From Hybos culiciformis (lineage: Eukaryota; Arthropoda; Insecta; Diptera; Hybotidae), in assembly GCA_964007475.1 (NCBI GenBank), contig OZ023273.1, positions 113,445,812 to 113,509,811 of the forward strand: a stretch of 64,000 bases of DNA. The letters are read 5' to 3'. Positions 33,728-47,000 of this stretch are shown piece by piece. Each line of letters opens with the position of its first letter. Position 1 is the stretch's first letter. A model generated the notes under the pieces. The model saw nothing but the letters and a program-made list of their open reading frames with translations. It was not told where the DNA came from and did not search any database. The position numbers were made by a program, and so were the translations under genes.

Positions 33728-34966
33728 TTTTTTTTAACACAACTTTTGTCTTCTTTGTATTAAATTGTCCAATTTTTCTTTATATTTAACGAACATAGCT
33801 TGACATCACACAGCGCATTATATTTTCATAAAAAGCAACATGTTCTGTCATGATGACCAATTTTTAGTTCCACCTGGATTTACTTTAATAAAATATATTA
33901 AAAGAAATGTTTACAAACTCTAAATACATATATATATACGAAACGTAAATATTTAAAATCGTTTTCTTTGTGATTTGTGAATTTTGATTTTAGCTTTAAA
34001 TAATAAAGTTTACACATGTATAGAGGAGCACATAAACATATTAAACACGTACATTAATGTTGCAAAGGCTAAGCTAAAACACTATAGATTTGACCAGAGT
34101 TTGTAGTGAAGATAACTATTTAAACATAATATGAGCAATGTTTCAGAACTTCTTTAAAATAACGATTTTAAAGTATAAATTTTGTCGTAATAAGAAATTA
34201 ATTGATTTTAATAACTTAATACTCAATACTTTAATACTTTAAACTCTTCAGAATAATATAATTAAATCATTTCCCTTTGTTTAACATAAATTTTTAATCT
34301 TCACATATCTATGTATAAATAAATTAAATCAAATTGTGCAATTTAATATTTAATCTATTGTATTCACATCCTAATAAAATAAAAAAAAATTATTATCCTA
34401 GAAATTTTCTTTTAAATATTTAATCGTCACTGTAATTTATTTATTTTCATTTTATATATATTTTTTTTTTAAGGAAACAAAATTATTACGGCAATAATAT
34501 TTTTATATTAGGCATAATACTCTCTCTCAAACAAAATGTAATAATAAAATGGTTTTTAATTTTAGTGAAAAAAATTACAAAAATTATATTTGCTCTGGAA
34601 TGAAATATATATTTCGTCACACTTGAAAAAATGCCAGTTTAATTATTTTCAAGCATAAAGTGTCACAGTTATAATTTAAGGACATTCGTTGTTTATGAAA
34701 TTGTTGGTCTTTATATATAAAGGCATAAAGAAAAGGATTTTAATTATTTACGTATCGTATATATATGTATTTAGAGTTTGTGAACATTTCTTTTAATATA
34801 TTTTATTAAAGTAAATCCAGGTGGAACTAAAAATAGGTCATCATGACAGAACATGTTGCTTTTTATGAAAATATAATGCGCTGTGTGATGTCAAGCTATG
34901 TTCGTTAAATATAAAGAAAAATTGGGCAATTTAATATAAAGAAGACAAAAGTTGTGTTAAAAAAAA
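33728..34966. mobile_element. long-inverted-repeat element, 240-bp arms
   Basis: The left arm (33728-33970) begins TTTTTTTTAACACAACTTTT and the right arm (34727-34966) is its near-identical reverse complement. Both contain GTCATGATGACC-like sequence, the TTCCACCTGG block and ACATCACACAGCGC. Few differences are seen over about 240 bp (for example AAATTGTCC against AAATTGCCC). About 756 bp of AT-rich, non-coding DNA separates the arms. It may be a non-autonomous transposon with long terminal inverted repeats or a local inverted duplication. I found no clear target-site duplication. Confidence 0.6.
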
Positions 34967-37900
34967 TTTCTTCCTTCAAAACTTATTTGGTTTTGAGAAC
35001 CATTGTAAAGCAAAATATCTAACTTAATTTTTGCTTTGTATTTTAAAATGTTTTAATTAAATCAATTCAAGTTAACACAATTTCGCCAAGCTTAGTCCTT
35101 CTTTCGCCCAGCTGTTCAACGTAAATGTTGTAATAACCCAGCCAGAGTATTTATTATACCTACTTCAGTAAAAATAAAATAAAATAAAACTTTAAACTTC
35201 ATAAATTTTATTTCAATTGAAAAAATTTCATAAATTTCATAAAGTTTTTAAAAACTAAAATATTTTCTGTTCTTCAATCTTAATTATATTTTACCACCTT
35301 GAGTTAATTTAAAGTTATATTTTTCATTCATGAAAATAAAAATAATAAAAAAAATAAACGTTGAAAAATTTAATAAAAATAAAAAATTTTGATATATTTT
35401 TCCATCTTTAAAAAATTCAAAAAAAAAAAATAAATAAATATGAATACGGCAAAAAAAATTTATGTGGAAAGCTATGAAATATAGAGTCTTTTATTATTTA
35501 AAAGTTTCTTTCGTTGTTCTGTTGTTTCAGATTTTTATTTTTACAATAAAAAAAAATAAAAAGTTTTTTATGCGAATGTATCTTAATAAAAAAAAAAATT
35601 TTTGTAATAAAAGTAAAAACAAAAATAAAAAATAAAACCAGACAAAAGTTCTTAGAAAATTTTTTTCCCATTCCAATTGGGAATTAGAACCACAATTTGG
35701 CTTTTGCAGATCTACTTAAATATATATATTTATATACATATACTTCTCTTTTCCAATTCAAGTTTAATTTCTGGAAAAATAATCTTATATTATAAAAATG
35801 ACATTTAGTGAGATCAAAATCGAATACTTGGTGAGTATTTTCGAGACACCAATGTTATTTCTTAATTTCATATATAAAACATCATAATGTTTTAGTAATT
35901 AAAACTTTGTAATTATGACCAAAAAACGAACGTATTCTAAATTTTGAGAATATCTATGTTGAGAGATTTTGAGTAGTTTTGAATTGAGATGCAGAATGTA
36001 GAAGATCGAACGAAAATTTTCCAGAATTTTATTTTTTAACTTCCGTTTTGCGATTTGGCTCGATGAACTTTTCGAACATTTATTTATGTTTTTTTAAATA
36101 AAAAAAGAGATACACTTTTTGCTACTTGTATTTTTGTCTTTTTGTTTTCCTTGTGAAATATGAAGATATAAAATATAGTGAGCATGTAAAAAAATTATGT
36201 TTTCTTAATATAGCATAGTTAATGCTGTCATTTTATAACAAAAGCAATTTAAATTGTTTTTTAAAAATTAATAATTTTAATCTAGAGGTTTAAATTCTGT
36301 CAAGTCAAGTCAAGGATTGAAGAGTATGGACATTAAAGTTTAATTTTAATATATTATTTATTTAAATTAATTTCTGTAATAAGAATCTATAAGTATATTT
36401 TAATGTTAGGTATATGCTTTTTCAGAAAGATAAATTGTTGGAAAAATATATTTTTAATTTGTTGATTTTTTTTCGTAGTACGTTCAGATTATTATTGGGA
36501 AAATAAAAATCACAAAAATTTTAGTTTAGTAAATAACAAATAGTTAAACTAATTGATGTTTCACTGATTGGTTTGATATTATATTTTTTGTTTAACACAC
36601 ATATTTAATATAATAAAATAGTGCATCAATATTTTTTCTCAAAACAATTTAAGACTACTTTTGAAACATATTAAAATTCAGTGTTGTGCAAGTACTTTAC
36701 CCAGTATTATTGTGTCTTCAATGTTATCTTGTGGTATTGTTCTAAAAGTTGGTTCTTTTTGTTTTTTTCCTTTTTTTTTTGGTACTGCACATAACATTAA
36801 AAATGCACATACTTTGTACAAGGACTGCTACAAATACATAATAAAAACAGTACCAGTCAATAAATAATGAAAATCTTTTTCATACTCTTAAAACTATATA
36901 AATCTAACAAGCAACCATATTCTGTGTGGCTATGCTGATATGTTGATTCTGAAATTAAGTAAGACAACATTTCTGATAAAGTGTGATAGATGAGTTTTTT
37001 TGTTTTTTTGAGTAATTTAAATTTTAATATTATTAATTGAGTTATGGTTGCAGGGTTATATTATTTTTTTTTTAAAATAAAACAAAGAAACTAATCTTTA
37101 TTTCATAGAAAATTCTAATTAATATTTTCATTATGTTAATAAATTTTGACAACTTAATTATTCCGTTTTTAAAAGGATTAAGGTTTTCTTCAATTTGTCA
37201 ATTTTTTTTGATTGATTAAAATGGTGCTGTGATTAAAATTGATAAATAGAAAAAATAAAACTAAGATTTTTGCACAATAAATTGAAAATAACTTTTTATT
37301 TCTTGAAATACTGAATGCGAGTTCAAAATTTAATAATTCTAGACTATATTAGAGTATCAGCAATTTTGGGGCTAATAAGGTTCTCTTCTCTTCCACATAA
37401 TAATGAAATATTTGATATTTTTACCAAATCATTGAACAAAATACGAATAACAAACATATTAAGAGTATTGTACCTTAAAAAAAAACAAAACAATATTAAT
37501 GGTATATATATTCGTTAAAAAAATAAAATAATAATATAGTTTTGTAATATTTTCTACTTAAAAACCCTTAGATCAATGAGCAGCTTTTTAAATTCAAGAA
37601 ATCTAAAAAAAAAAAACATAATAATAATAAAATAAAAAATAAAGAAAATAAAAAATTGTGGAAAAACAAGTTCGTGATTTTGACAGCTTTTTCTTCAAAC
37701 GAAAACATATAGAAAGATAAGCAGTGAAGGTTTTTATAGCACTTAAAAAATTATCTTTTCAAGTACGGAAAAAAAAAGTCTGTGTATTGTGTAATTATGA
37801 CGGAAGGAAAACAAGTTAGGAAACTTTTCAGTACCAGACTATTATACTTAAGCTTGACAAAAAAAAAAGAAAATATGAAATAAAATAAACTCTACGCAAA

Positions 37901-40780
37901 AAAAAATAAAACAAATAAAATTTATAATAAGATTATATTATACAAAAAAAAATTTAAAATGTCACTTCTATCCTTTTAACCAAAAAATTTGCTAGATTTT
38001 AAAATTTTATTAAAAACATATAAAATGGTAAAATTGTTGAAATGAAACAATATTATAGTTTAGTCAAATATTGAAATTCCTCTATTTGTTTTCAGACAGA
38101 ATTTCGAGATTTTATTTCATTAAAACTAATTTATTTCGAGATAAATAAAATATCATTAGAAAATAACTACAAATATCTAAAAATCTTACCACTCTCAGAA
38201 TTCGATACGACAAACTTTAAAACTATATTTCGTAACTTAATAAATTTTGCATTGTTTTCAATTTATACCTTTTCCCTATATTTATATTTTTCATTTAAAA
38301 AAAAAAAAAAATAAAGAATGGAAAAAGGATAGACGATTGAATATGAAGCATAAAAATATTTACAAAAGTATTCAACATAAAAGCATCTTTTAAAAATCAT
38401 TCTTTTAATATTATCCCTTTGGGAGTTTCATTGAAGATTACAATTACTCGAGAATAGATAATAGGGAAGGAAAAAGATACATTTTCCTTATAGATTTTGT
38501 GTCTTAAATATAGATGAAGATCTAGAGAAGTTTTTTGTTCAATTATAATGTACCTTACACAGAAGTCTTTTTATTTTTTCTAATATAGTTATTATCAGAA
38601 ATCACTATAAAAAACTTAAAAACTTTTATGTTCTATATAATAATTGTAGTTCTCTCTGGTGGACGCCTTTTAAGATCAGCTCTTATTAGCATTTTGAAAA
38701 CTTACATATATTATTGAAATATATTTTCTAAATTTTTGCCAATTACAAGCAAACAATTGAAAAAAATGAATTAGTAAAATAATCTTTATATGTTTTGACA
38801 AAAAGTCTTTTACACAATTTACATCTAAATGCCTCATATTCAAATGGTATTAAAAGAAAATATTGTGATAAGGAAAGAAAAATTAGAGCAAACGAAAGGA
38901 AAACATGTTCAATTGGAAAATAGCCATATCTTTTGTTCACCACCATTGTTTACTTTTCTCAAGGAAAGAAAATACAAAATATCGTTAGACTGTTTGAAAT
39001 TGTTATGTAAAATGTAGTTTTAATCAAATATTGAATCTTAAATCATTCTTTTTTTATTTATAAATTAGCCAGATGTATTTTTCTTTCCACCAAACAAAAG
39101 TTAGATAAAATATAAATAAATTCATTGAGAATTTTGTTTTCTTTTTGCTTCCTTCTTTTTTGTTTAGTTTCTTGTTGAGTTTTTTTTATCAATTTTCCTA
39201 TGGTCAGGACAAGGCAAAGTTTTTCTGTTAAAAAATAACAGGTTCATGATTGGTTTCTGAACAAAATAACAAATGCAATTTTAATGAAAAAATTAGTATT
39301 TTTTTAAATAATTGATAAAATATTAACGTTATCAACTACTGTCGGAGATGAATATATTTTAAGTATATTAAACCTGTTAAATATCATTGAATTCAATAGG
39401 AACGGATTGAAGAGTTCAAAAAAACTGAAAAACTTCAATAAAATAAAATATTTCTAAAAACCTCTTGACAATCTTACAAAAACATCTGAATTATGATATT
39501 AGTATTTAATCGGACTAGAAAGTATTCGATTGGATGGATGATATATAAACATTAACAAATTAATTTGATTATTTGAAAGTGATAAAACAACTTAACTGGA
39601 GTGGTTTATATGAACGAATTTTTCCAGATTTGTTAACAAATAGATAAATTTCAATTTCATATTATTGTTTTTCATACCATATTTTTGTCTACTATTTCAA
39701 TTTTTGCGGTGTTAATAATTGCAACAAGAAATATTACTTTCAAAAAGTACTGTTCCGTGATCCTTTTAACGTTTGCACTGTACACCGAAGAAAAAAAAGG
39801 ACATTACTGTTTTTTCCTCAACTTTTTTTAATGCTTTAAAATTGATAAATTAAATATACATTTTTATATAATAAAAAGTTTCTACCATTTTGAATAACAT
39901 TACTTGATAGTTCACTCAAAAAAAAATTATCTGCGGAGCTCATCCAAAAGCGGTCTAGAACCACTTTAAAATAAAACAAAATAATATACTTACCAAAATG
40001 TTCACTTAACATGATATTCCAATTGAATTATTTTGACAATTTAATATAAATACATAAAAATATGTTGAAAAATCTATTTTCAACGAAAATTTCTAAGGAA
40101 CACTATAAAATGTTTTTCTAATTCTACTGGAAATAACTATTTTATTGAAATAGAAACCTTTTGAAAATAGACTATAGACACATAAAATATAATTTTTTAT
40201 ATATTTCCTAAAAGCTGCAGTAAGAAGAATAATATCTCTCATTTTTTTGTGTCTAGACAATTATTTTTTTTTTTAATTTTTTGTTTTCTTTTAATTCAAA
40301 CTTCTTTTTGAATTGCAAATTTTTTGTGATCTTGGAGCCAGGTTTTTATTTTCACATTTTTTTTTTAACATTTTTGGTAATATTTTTTTTTTATATTATG
40401 TTACAAAAGTTGAAAAAGGAAACTTTTTTAAATACAATTAATCTTATTTTAATTTTTTTTTTATTTCGAATGAAAATATATATAATATCATAGAATAACA
40501 AAGAAATTGTAAAATATTCTATGGTCATTGTGATTATCTCTGACTCGCACAGATTATAGCAATCAACAAACATATTATATAGATGGAGTGTACGTTTGAG
40601 TTAAAGTAAATTTAAAATTTGCATTGCAATTACAAATCAAGAGCATTATGTAGTCATAAAGCTAAAAAAAAAATTATATTTGCAACTTTTTGTTATGTTA
40701 AAACTTTAAAATCTTTACGAATTTAAAACAATATTAATTATCAAATTATTTTGTGAAGGGAATTTATATTTTTATTTTTT
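34967..40780. other. AT-rich non-coding stretch
   Basis: No supported gene. A slightly less AT-rich patch at 35085-35160 and short frames at 36661 and 38829 show no recognisable protein features. Confidence 0.55.
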
Positions 40781-40782
40781 AT

Positions 40783-41075
40783 ATTTAATATTTTTATTTG
40801 GCTTTTTATATTGAAGTTTCTTACAGCTTTCTTCCAGTTTGTAGTTTTTTCTTACTATTTCTTACAAATTCTAACCAACAATATCCGAATATTAGAAAGG
40901 GATTTATAGAAACTAAATATATATTATTGTTTTTGTTTAATAAACTAATTGGTTTTATTTATAATTTTAATATTTTTATTAAGATTTCTACAGCTTTCTT
41001 ACAGCTTTGTGGTTTGTTCTTACTATTTCGTTAACAAAATTCTATCGAATGATATTCGAATATTAGAAAGCTGAA
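40783..41075 (+). repeat. diverged direct duplication, about 180-bp spacing
   Basis: A block containing TTTCTTACAGCTTTCTTCCA, GTAGTTTTTTCTTACTATTTC and ATATCCGAATATTAGAAAG (40783-40905) recurs from 40963 as ATTTCTACAGCTTTCTTACA, GTTCTTACTATTTCG and ATATTCGAATATTAGAAAG. Two diverged copies in tandem, origin unknown. The open frame across it is probably not a gene. Confidence 0.55.
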
Positions 41076-44000
41076 AAACATTCAGTTTGATATTGATGTC
41101 CATTATATTTTATACATAGTATAAGTGTATAGATATTGCACAATTTTCTAATGTTAAACAGACAAAATTTTACATTAAGTTGGATATCAGCAACTAAATA
41201 TACAGATCTTATGTTTGTCAATTTAGATTATAGTGTTAAAATGTTTTACTTAATCTATTTTTTATTTTAGTTTTTTCGTGTCAAAAATATTAATTAAAAA
41301 ACATTACAGCAAAGTAATTTTTATTCACCAATATAATAATTATGGTGCAATTTTGGTTTTTTTTTTTCTATTTTTATACATAACTTGAATAATATATATA
41401 TTAAAATATAAAATAATTTTTATAAAAATTGAAAATGATTAATTAAAACTAACTCTTGTATAAAGTTTTTTACACTTAAAAAAAACAGAAAAAACTATGT
41501 AATTATAAGTTTTCTTCATTTTTACCACTTTTTTTCCCCATAATAATATAATAAAATTAATGGTCATTTATTTTTTTTCTGCGGATTATTATTATGACTA
41601 TGATTTATGATATTTTTACGTTTTTTTGTGTTTTCTCCTGAAACCTGTATCATTTATAAAAAAAATTAAAAAAAAAACTGAATAGAGTAAGAAAAAAGAA
41701 GTATAAAAAGTTTAAAACCACAATTTTTACAAAAAAAAAATTTCAAAATAAATGAATAAAATAATTTTTGAGGTTGAAAAATTAAATGCGTTTTAAAAAT
41801 GAATTGAGATAATAAAACATATAAGATCCTTGATAGGGATAATATTTTAATATCAAGGCTAATTGAAGTGTAGATTCGGTAAATATTTTGTAAATTGTAG
41901 ATTAGATTGTACTTAATAAAAGGTTCATAAAAGTCTATTAAACTATATAGCCAATACTACGTTGTAAAATTTTTTGATATTTTTCCATCCCCTCGGGAAA
42001 CTAAATTCTAGTTTCTAAATAAATTAATTGAATGAAGCGTGAAACTGTCAATTCATATTTAGTGAAATAAACTTCAGTTCAAAATATATATTGATAACAA
42101 ATAAATGAAATTTTAATATAACTTTGAAATTGTTCATTAACATTGACTGGCTGACATTTTCATATAAATTCTTGTTACTTATATATATATATACAGAGAA
42201 TATTATAATAATAGTTTTGTGAAAAAAAAAATAAATAAATTCAAAATCAAAACAAATATAAATAAATTTTGATTTAAATTGAATGGAACTAACCAAAAGA
42301 ATAAATTTAGAAAAGTTTCTTTTTAATAAAACTTAAAAAAGAAAAAAAAAAGAAAAGTTTTTCTTCTTTCAATCCCAAGGTTGAAAAATATAAAAATATA
42401 ATGTCGTAATAATTTATTTATGAATAAAATCATTTATTTAATATTTTCATATATAAATTGATACTTTTTTATTTATGTAATATTTTATATATAATAATTT
42501 CTTGTTTATATAATTTTTATTATAGCAATACCATTATGAAATAGAAAACTATATAATAAAAATTGTAAAATAATAAAATAAATAAATAAAATGAAAAAAC
42601 TTTGTAATTTATATTTATAAATAATATTTTTTTTTTTTTTCAAGAATAAAGTTCAAATGAAGAAACAAGAAAAATAAATGTTTAGTAAATATACGTAATG
42701 CCTCTATCAGACGGAGGTTATGTAGACGTATTCCCGAGATATGAAAAAGACCTAGTTCTATATGTGATTTAATACTGGTTTACATGTACCATTATTCTTA
42801 GCGGCATAGTGTACTAAATTTTGGAACCAGGATACTAATCCGATACTGCTAATAAATAATATGAAATAAATAACAAAACAACAGTATTTATCATTGTCTG
42901 AAAGTAACTTTAACCAAATTCGCCTCATCAATTTGGTATTATAGCGCCTTTAGGCCGCAAATACCCCTCACCTTAATTTCAAATGAGAGAGAATTTTCAT
43001 ATAAAAATAAAATCGAAGAAATCTTATGCTTATGACCTTAAAAATACCTTAAGCATATTGGGTGTAGTAAGGAATCAAATTATACGAATAATAAATGCAA
43101 CGTAAATCATATGTTAAATGAATATGTGTGTGCATATATGTGTTGTATATAAAAAGTTTTTTGATATTTCATATAGTTAATAGTTTATAATATATATCGG
43201 CACATTCAAGGTAAAAATAAATATTTTTTTTTGTATAACAAGAAAAAGTTTACCACCAACTAAAACCATAGACAACATGTAAATCTAAAAAAGTTTCTTT
43301 CTTGTTGAAAATATGTTATTTTTTGTCTTTGATGTTATTTAAAAAGTTTAATAATGAAAATTGTTTTGTGGAAAAAATTTATTAAATAATAATAATAATA
43401 AGGATATGTTACATATAATATGTATGTAGATAATGGAAAATAAATCTGTCAAATTATTATTTTTTTCTTTAATAATAACCATCAAAAGACCGCATGACTC
43501 TTTAATTCCATTTACAATTTGGTAAATTAAATTTTTTTTCTGAAGTAAAGTTTGCTCTTTCCGCCTACAACATTGTATAATTTGATAATAATCTTATCCA
43601 TAAATAGAAAATGAGAAGTATGTTCAATCAAAAAAAAAAGAGAAAAACTCTGATCTGTATCTAGATAAATGAATGTCCGTAAATTTTTAAATAAAACTTT
43701 CTATCCTCTGTGCTTTCAATTAATGCAATTCACGAGCTGTATTTTCTCTTTAATGTTCATTAGAAGATTCTTTGAACAACCGTAACATAAATTTTATTTT
43801 CAATTTTCACATTAATTGGTTCCATGGGCGAACCAATAATTATTATTATTATTTTTTCTAATTTTCATTTCTCTACTCTATATTATAAAGCAATAAAATT
43901 ATGTTAATGCTAGTGGCATCTAATAAATTAATGAATTTAAGTGCAACACATTTATTATTATTATCCTTGAATACTTTTTTAACGTGATTTTTTTTTCATT

Positions 44001-47000
44001 TATTTCATATGAAATGTTCTTTAAAATATACAAAAAGATAATAATAAGTAGCAAAACGTGAGTCCACCGAAAATATATTTGGTTTCTTTTTTCATGTAAA
44101 ATGTTAAATAAAATTAATAACACATGTTTATTTCAAATGAACGTGTTTCAGTGATTTCTGGGTTTAAAAGAAAAATGAATTAATTTTTTTGAGGAAAATA
44201 GAGTAGTGGGTCATAGTTTTGGTCAAGGCTGTTAGAACAATATATGTCTTTTCTTTAAATTGTTTTTTTTTTTTTTTTTTAATTTATGACAGAAATTAAA
44301 GAGTATTACATGTTTTTTTGAACATTGCAGATATTATTGCATAATACATAAATTATTGTTCTATATACTGTTTTCAGTGATTTCAATTTAATCAGATCAC
44401 ATCAAATTTTAATATCTAATTAAATCGTTATTATTTGTTATAAATACAATGTAAAACTAAATTATCTCTCTGTCAACATAATTTATTTCAAAAAACTTAC
44501 TCAGACCTCTTTGTGCATTTTTTGAAAAAAATATAAATTAAAGATTCTTAAAATGAATTCCTTATAAAATTAATCACATAAAATTTCTTTCAGAAACCAA
44601 AACTTTGTGGATTAAATTCCTTTTTAGTGGTTTTTCTTTGTTGAGCTGTTTGAATAAATTGATTTTTATTTTTCTCGATAATTTTATAACAATGACATTT
44701 GAAGATTGATTTTAGAAAACAATGAAATAAATGTTAACTTTATATGGAAATATTTCTGGTGAACATAATATCTACGTACATTGTTAAGTATATAATTGTG
44801 TATATACATTATATTTTTTTGAATACATTATATTATTTTAGTTCCAGAGAACAAATATTCTTATCGGTTTCAACATAATTAATATTAAGAATATTTTTAT
44901 ATAACTTTATTATTTAAAAATGTTCAAAAAGAGGTTCGTTTTACAAATTTATTTTATTTTATATATTTTCGGGAACATAGTCACTCAAAACTAAGACTCT
45001 TAGTTTATTAATGATAGTTTAAATTTTGTTTTGGATATTATTAAATTCTTAGATTTCTGAATCTTACTTTAAAATTGTTAAATTCTTAGACTTCTTAATC
45101 TATCTCTAAATATAATAGCATAGAAAAACAAAATATTTTCTCTTAGAAGGAATATTGAAGTTTAATATGTAACATGATAGAAAATCAATTCTTTTTATTT
45201 ACATTAAAAAAAAGCAAAAAACGAAAGAAGAATAATCGACATCGTTTTATCAAAATTTTTATTACAAAATTAATGTTCAAATGAAAACTCAAACCGCTTT
45301 TAAAAATATAATGTTGAATAACAAAAAAATAAAAAATAAATAAAAAGATAAGAAAAACTGTTGTATAGATTTTCCTTTATATTTGAATAACAAATTTTTT
45401 GACAAATTTCCACCACTTGAACTTGTCTTCTTTTATAAAACATCACCTACCAAAAAACATTTACATAGTTAAAAAAAAAAAACAAAAAGAAATTTATCAA
45501 AATAAAAGAATAGCTTTTTTCATAATGATTGAAATAATTTTGCAATCAATTATTCTGATAGTATATTCATAATAAATAATTTAATTTAAATTTTGTATAT
45601 AAATAAGTATCTTTAAGTTCTATTCTATATATAGAGGCCGTTTAGAAGATTAAGGTGATAGAAAAAATCTAATTATCTATTTTAAACCGCTTTAAATTTA
45701 ACGAATCTATCCGAAGTATAAATAACCATAATTTTATATAACTTTAAAGCTGTTCATATATTTTCAATTTCCAGCAGCAATTTTCTATATTTCTCTATAC
45801 ACATAAACATATGTATACAATATTTTAAAAATGTTAAAAGCTATACTTCAAAAACAGACGTATAAAAACAATACTTTTATGTGTATGTCGAATTATAAAA
45901 TGAAATACATAATAGAAGAAAAAACAAATAGAAAATCGATTTATCAAATCGACGAAAAAAATGCAATAATGAAAAATTTTATTTCCTTTTACACATTCCA
46001 TACACTATACATATATACTATAGCACAAATAGAGGATTATAAATTTTCTTGCTCTCGGTTTGCCAAAGGATATTGACTTTCTTTTGTAAATTTAAAAAGA
46101 TTAAAATCAATGATATATATATGTAAAGCACATATTTTGAGTTTTTAGTATTTTAATTTTGAAATTTTACTTCTGTCTTCCGAAAAAATTGAATTATGGT
46201 AAAAATAAAGGATTTTTTTTTTTTACAAAATATCAAATATCTCTTTTATTACAATAGAACTACATAAATATTCTTAAGACTAACGCCCTATGTTGAATTG
46301 CACTATAAATAGTTAAAAGTTTTTTTTTTGTAAATTATACCGAGGAATTTTTTTTTTCCCATATATTATGTTGATCAATATAGTTTTTACGATTTGAATG
46401 AAATTTTAAAAATTTAACAGAGATATAGTTACTATATAATTAAAGCTTTATATCTCGCAAATAATAATAGCTTTGGCTTAAATTCTTCTCTCACATTTTT
46501 AATTGCATTTTATTTTTTTTAATTGAAGAAAACCTAATTAAAATTAACATAGCAAAATAAAATAATATAAAAAATAATATTTTTGCATTGCATGGTTTAG
46601 AATCAAAAATAAATTACATTTTTTGAGGATCATTTAATAGCTTTACTCATTATTTTAATGACTTTATATACATATAATGTTTTAAATATATACATGTTTT
46701 ATTTTTCTTGGGAAAAGGCTCGGAGATGAAAAATTCTTCAAAATATTAATTCAAACCAAAGAAGGAAGTTTTAAAAAAAAAGAATATATATCTTTTTTAT
46801 ATGTTGTTTTATGTTCTAAAAAACAAGTTTAGATTGTTGTATATCCTATAATATCGTATTATTATTTTCAAGGGATCTGACTGTAGTTTTTCAGGTGTAT
46901 CAAAAAAAGAGTCACTTCTAAAATAATATAGAAGACGACTAAAACATTTAAAAGAAAAATTGTGAAAATAATTGAAAAAAAAAAGAAAATGTGGAAAATT

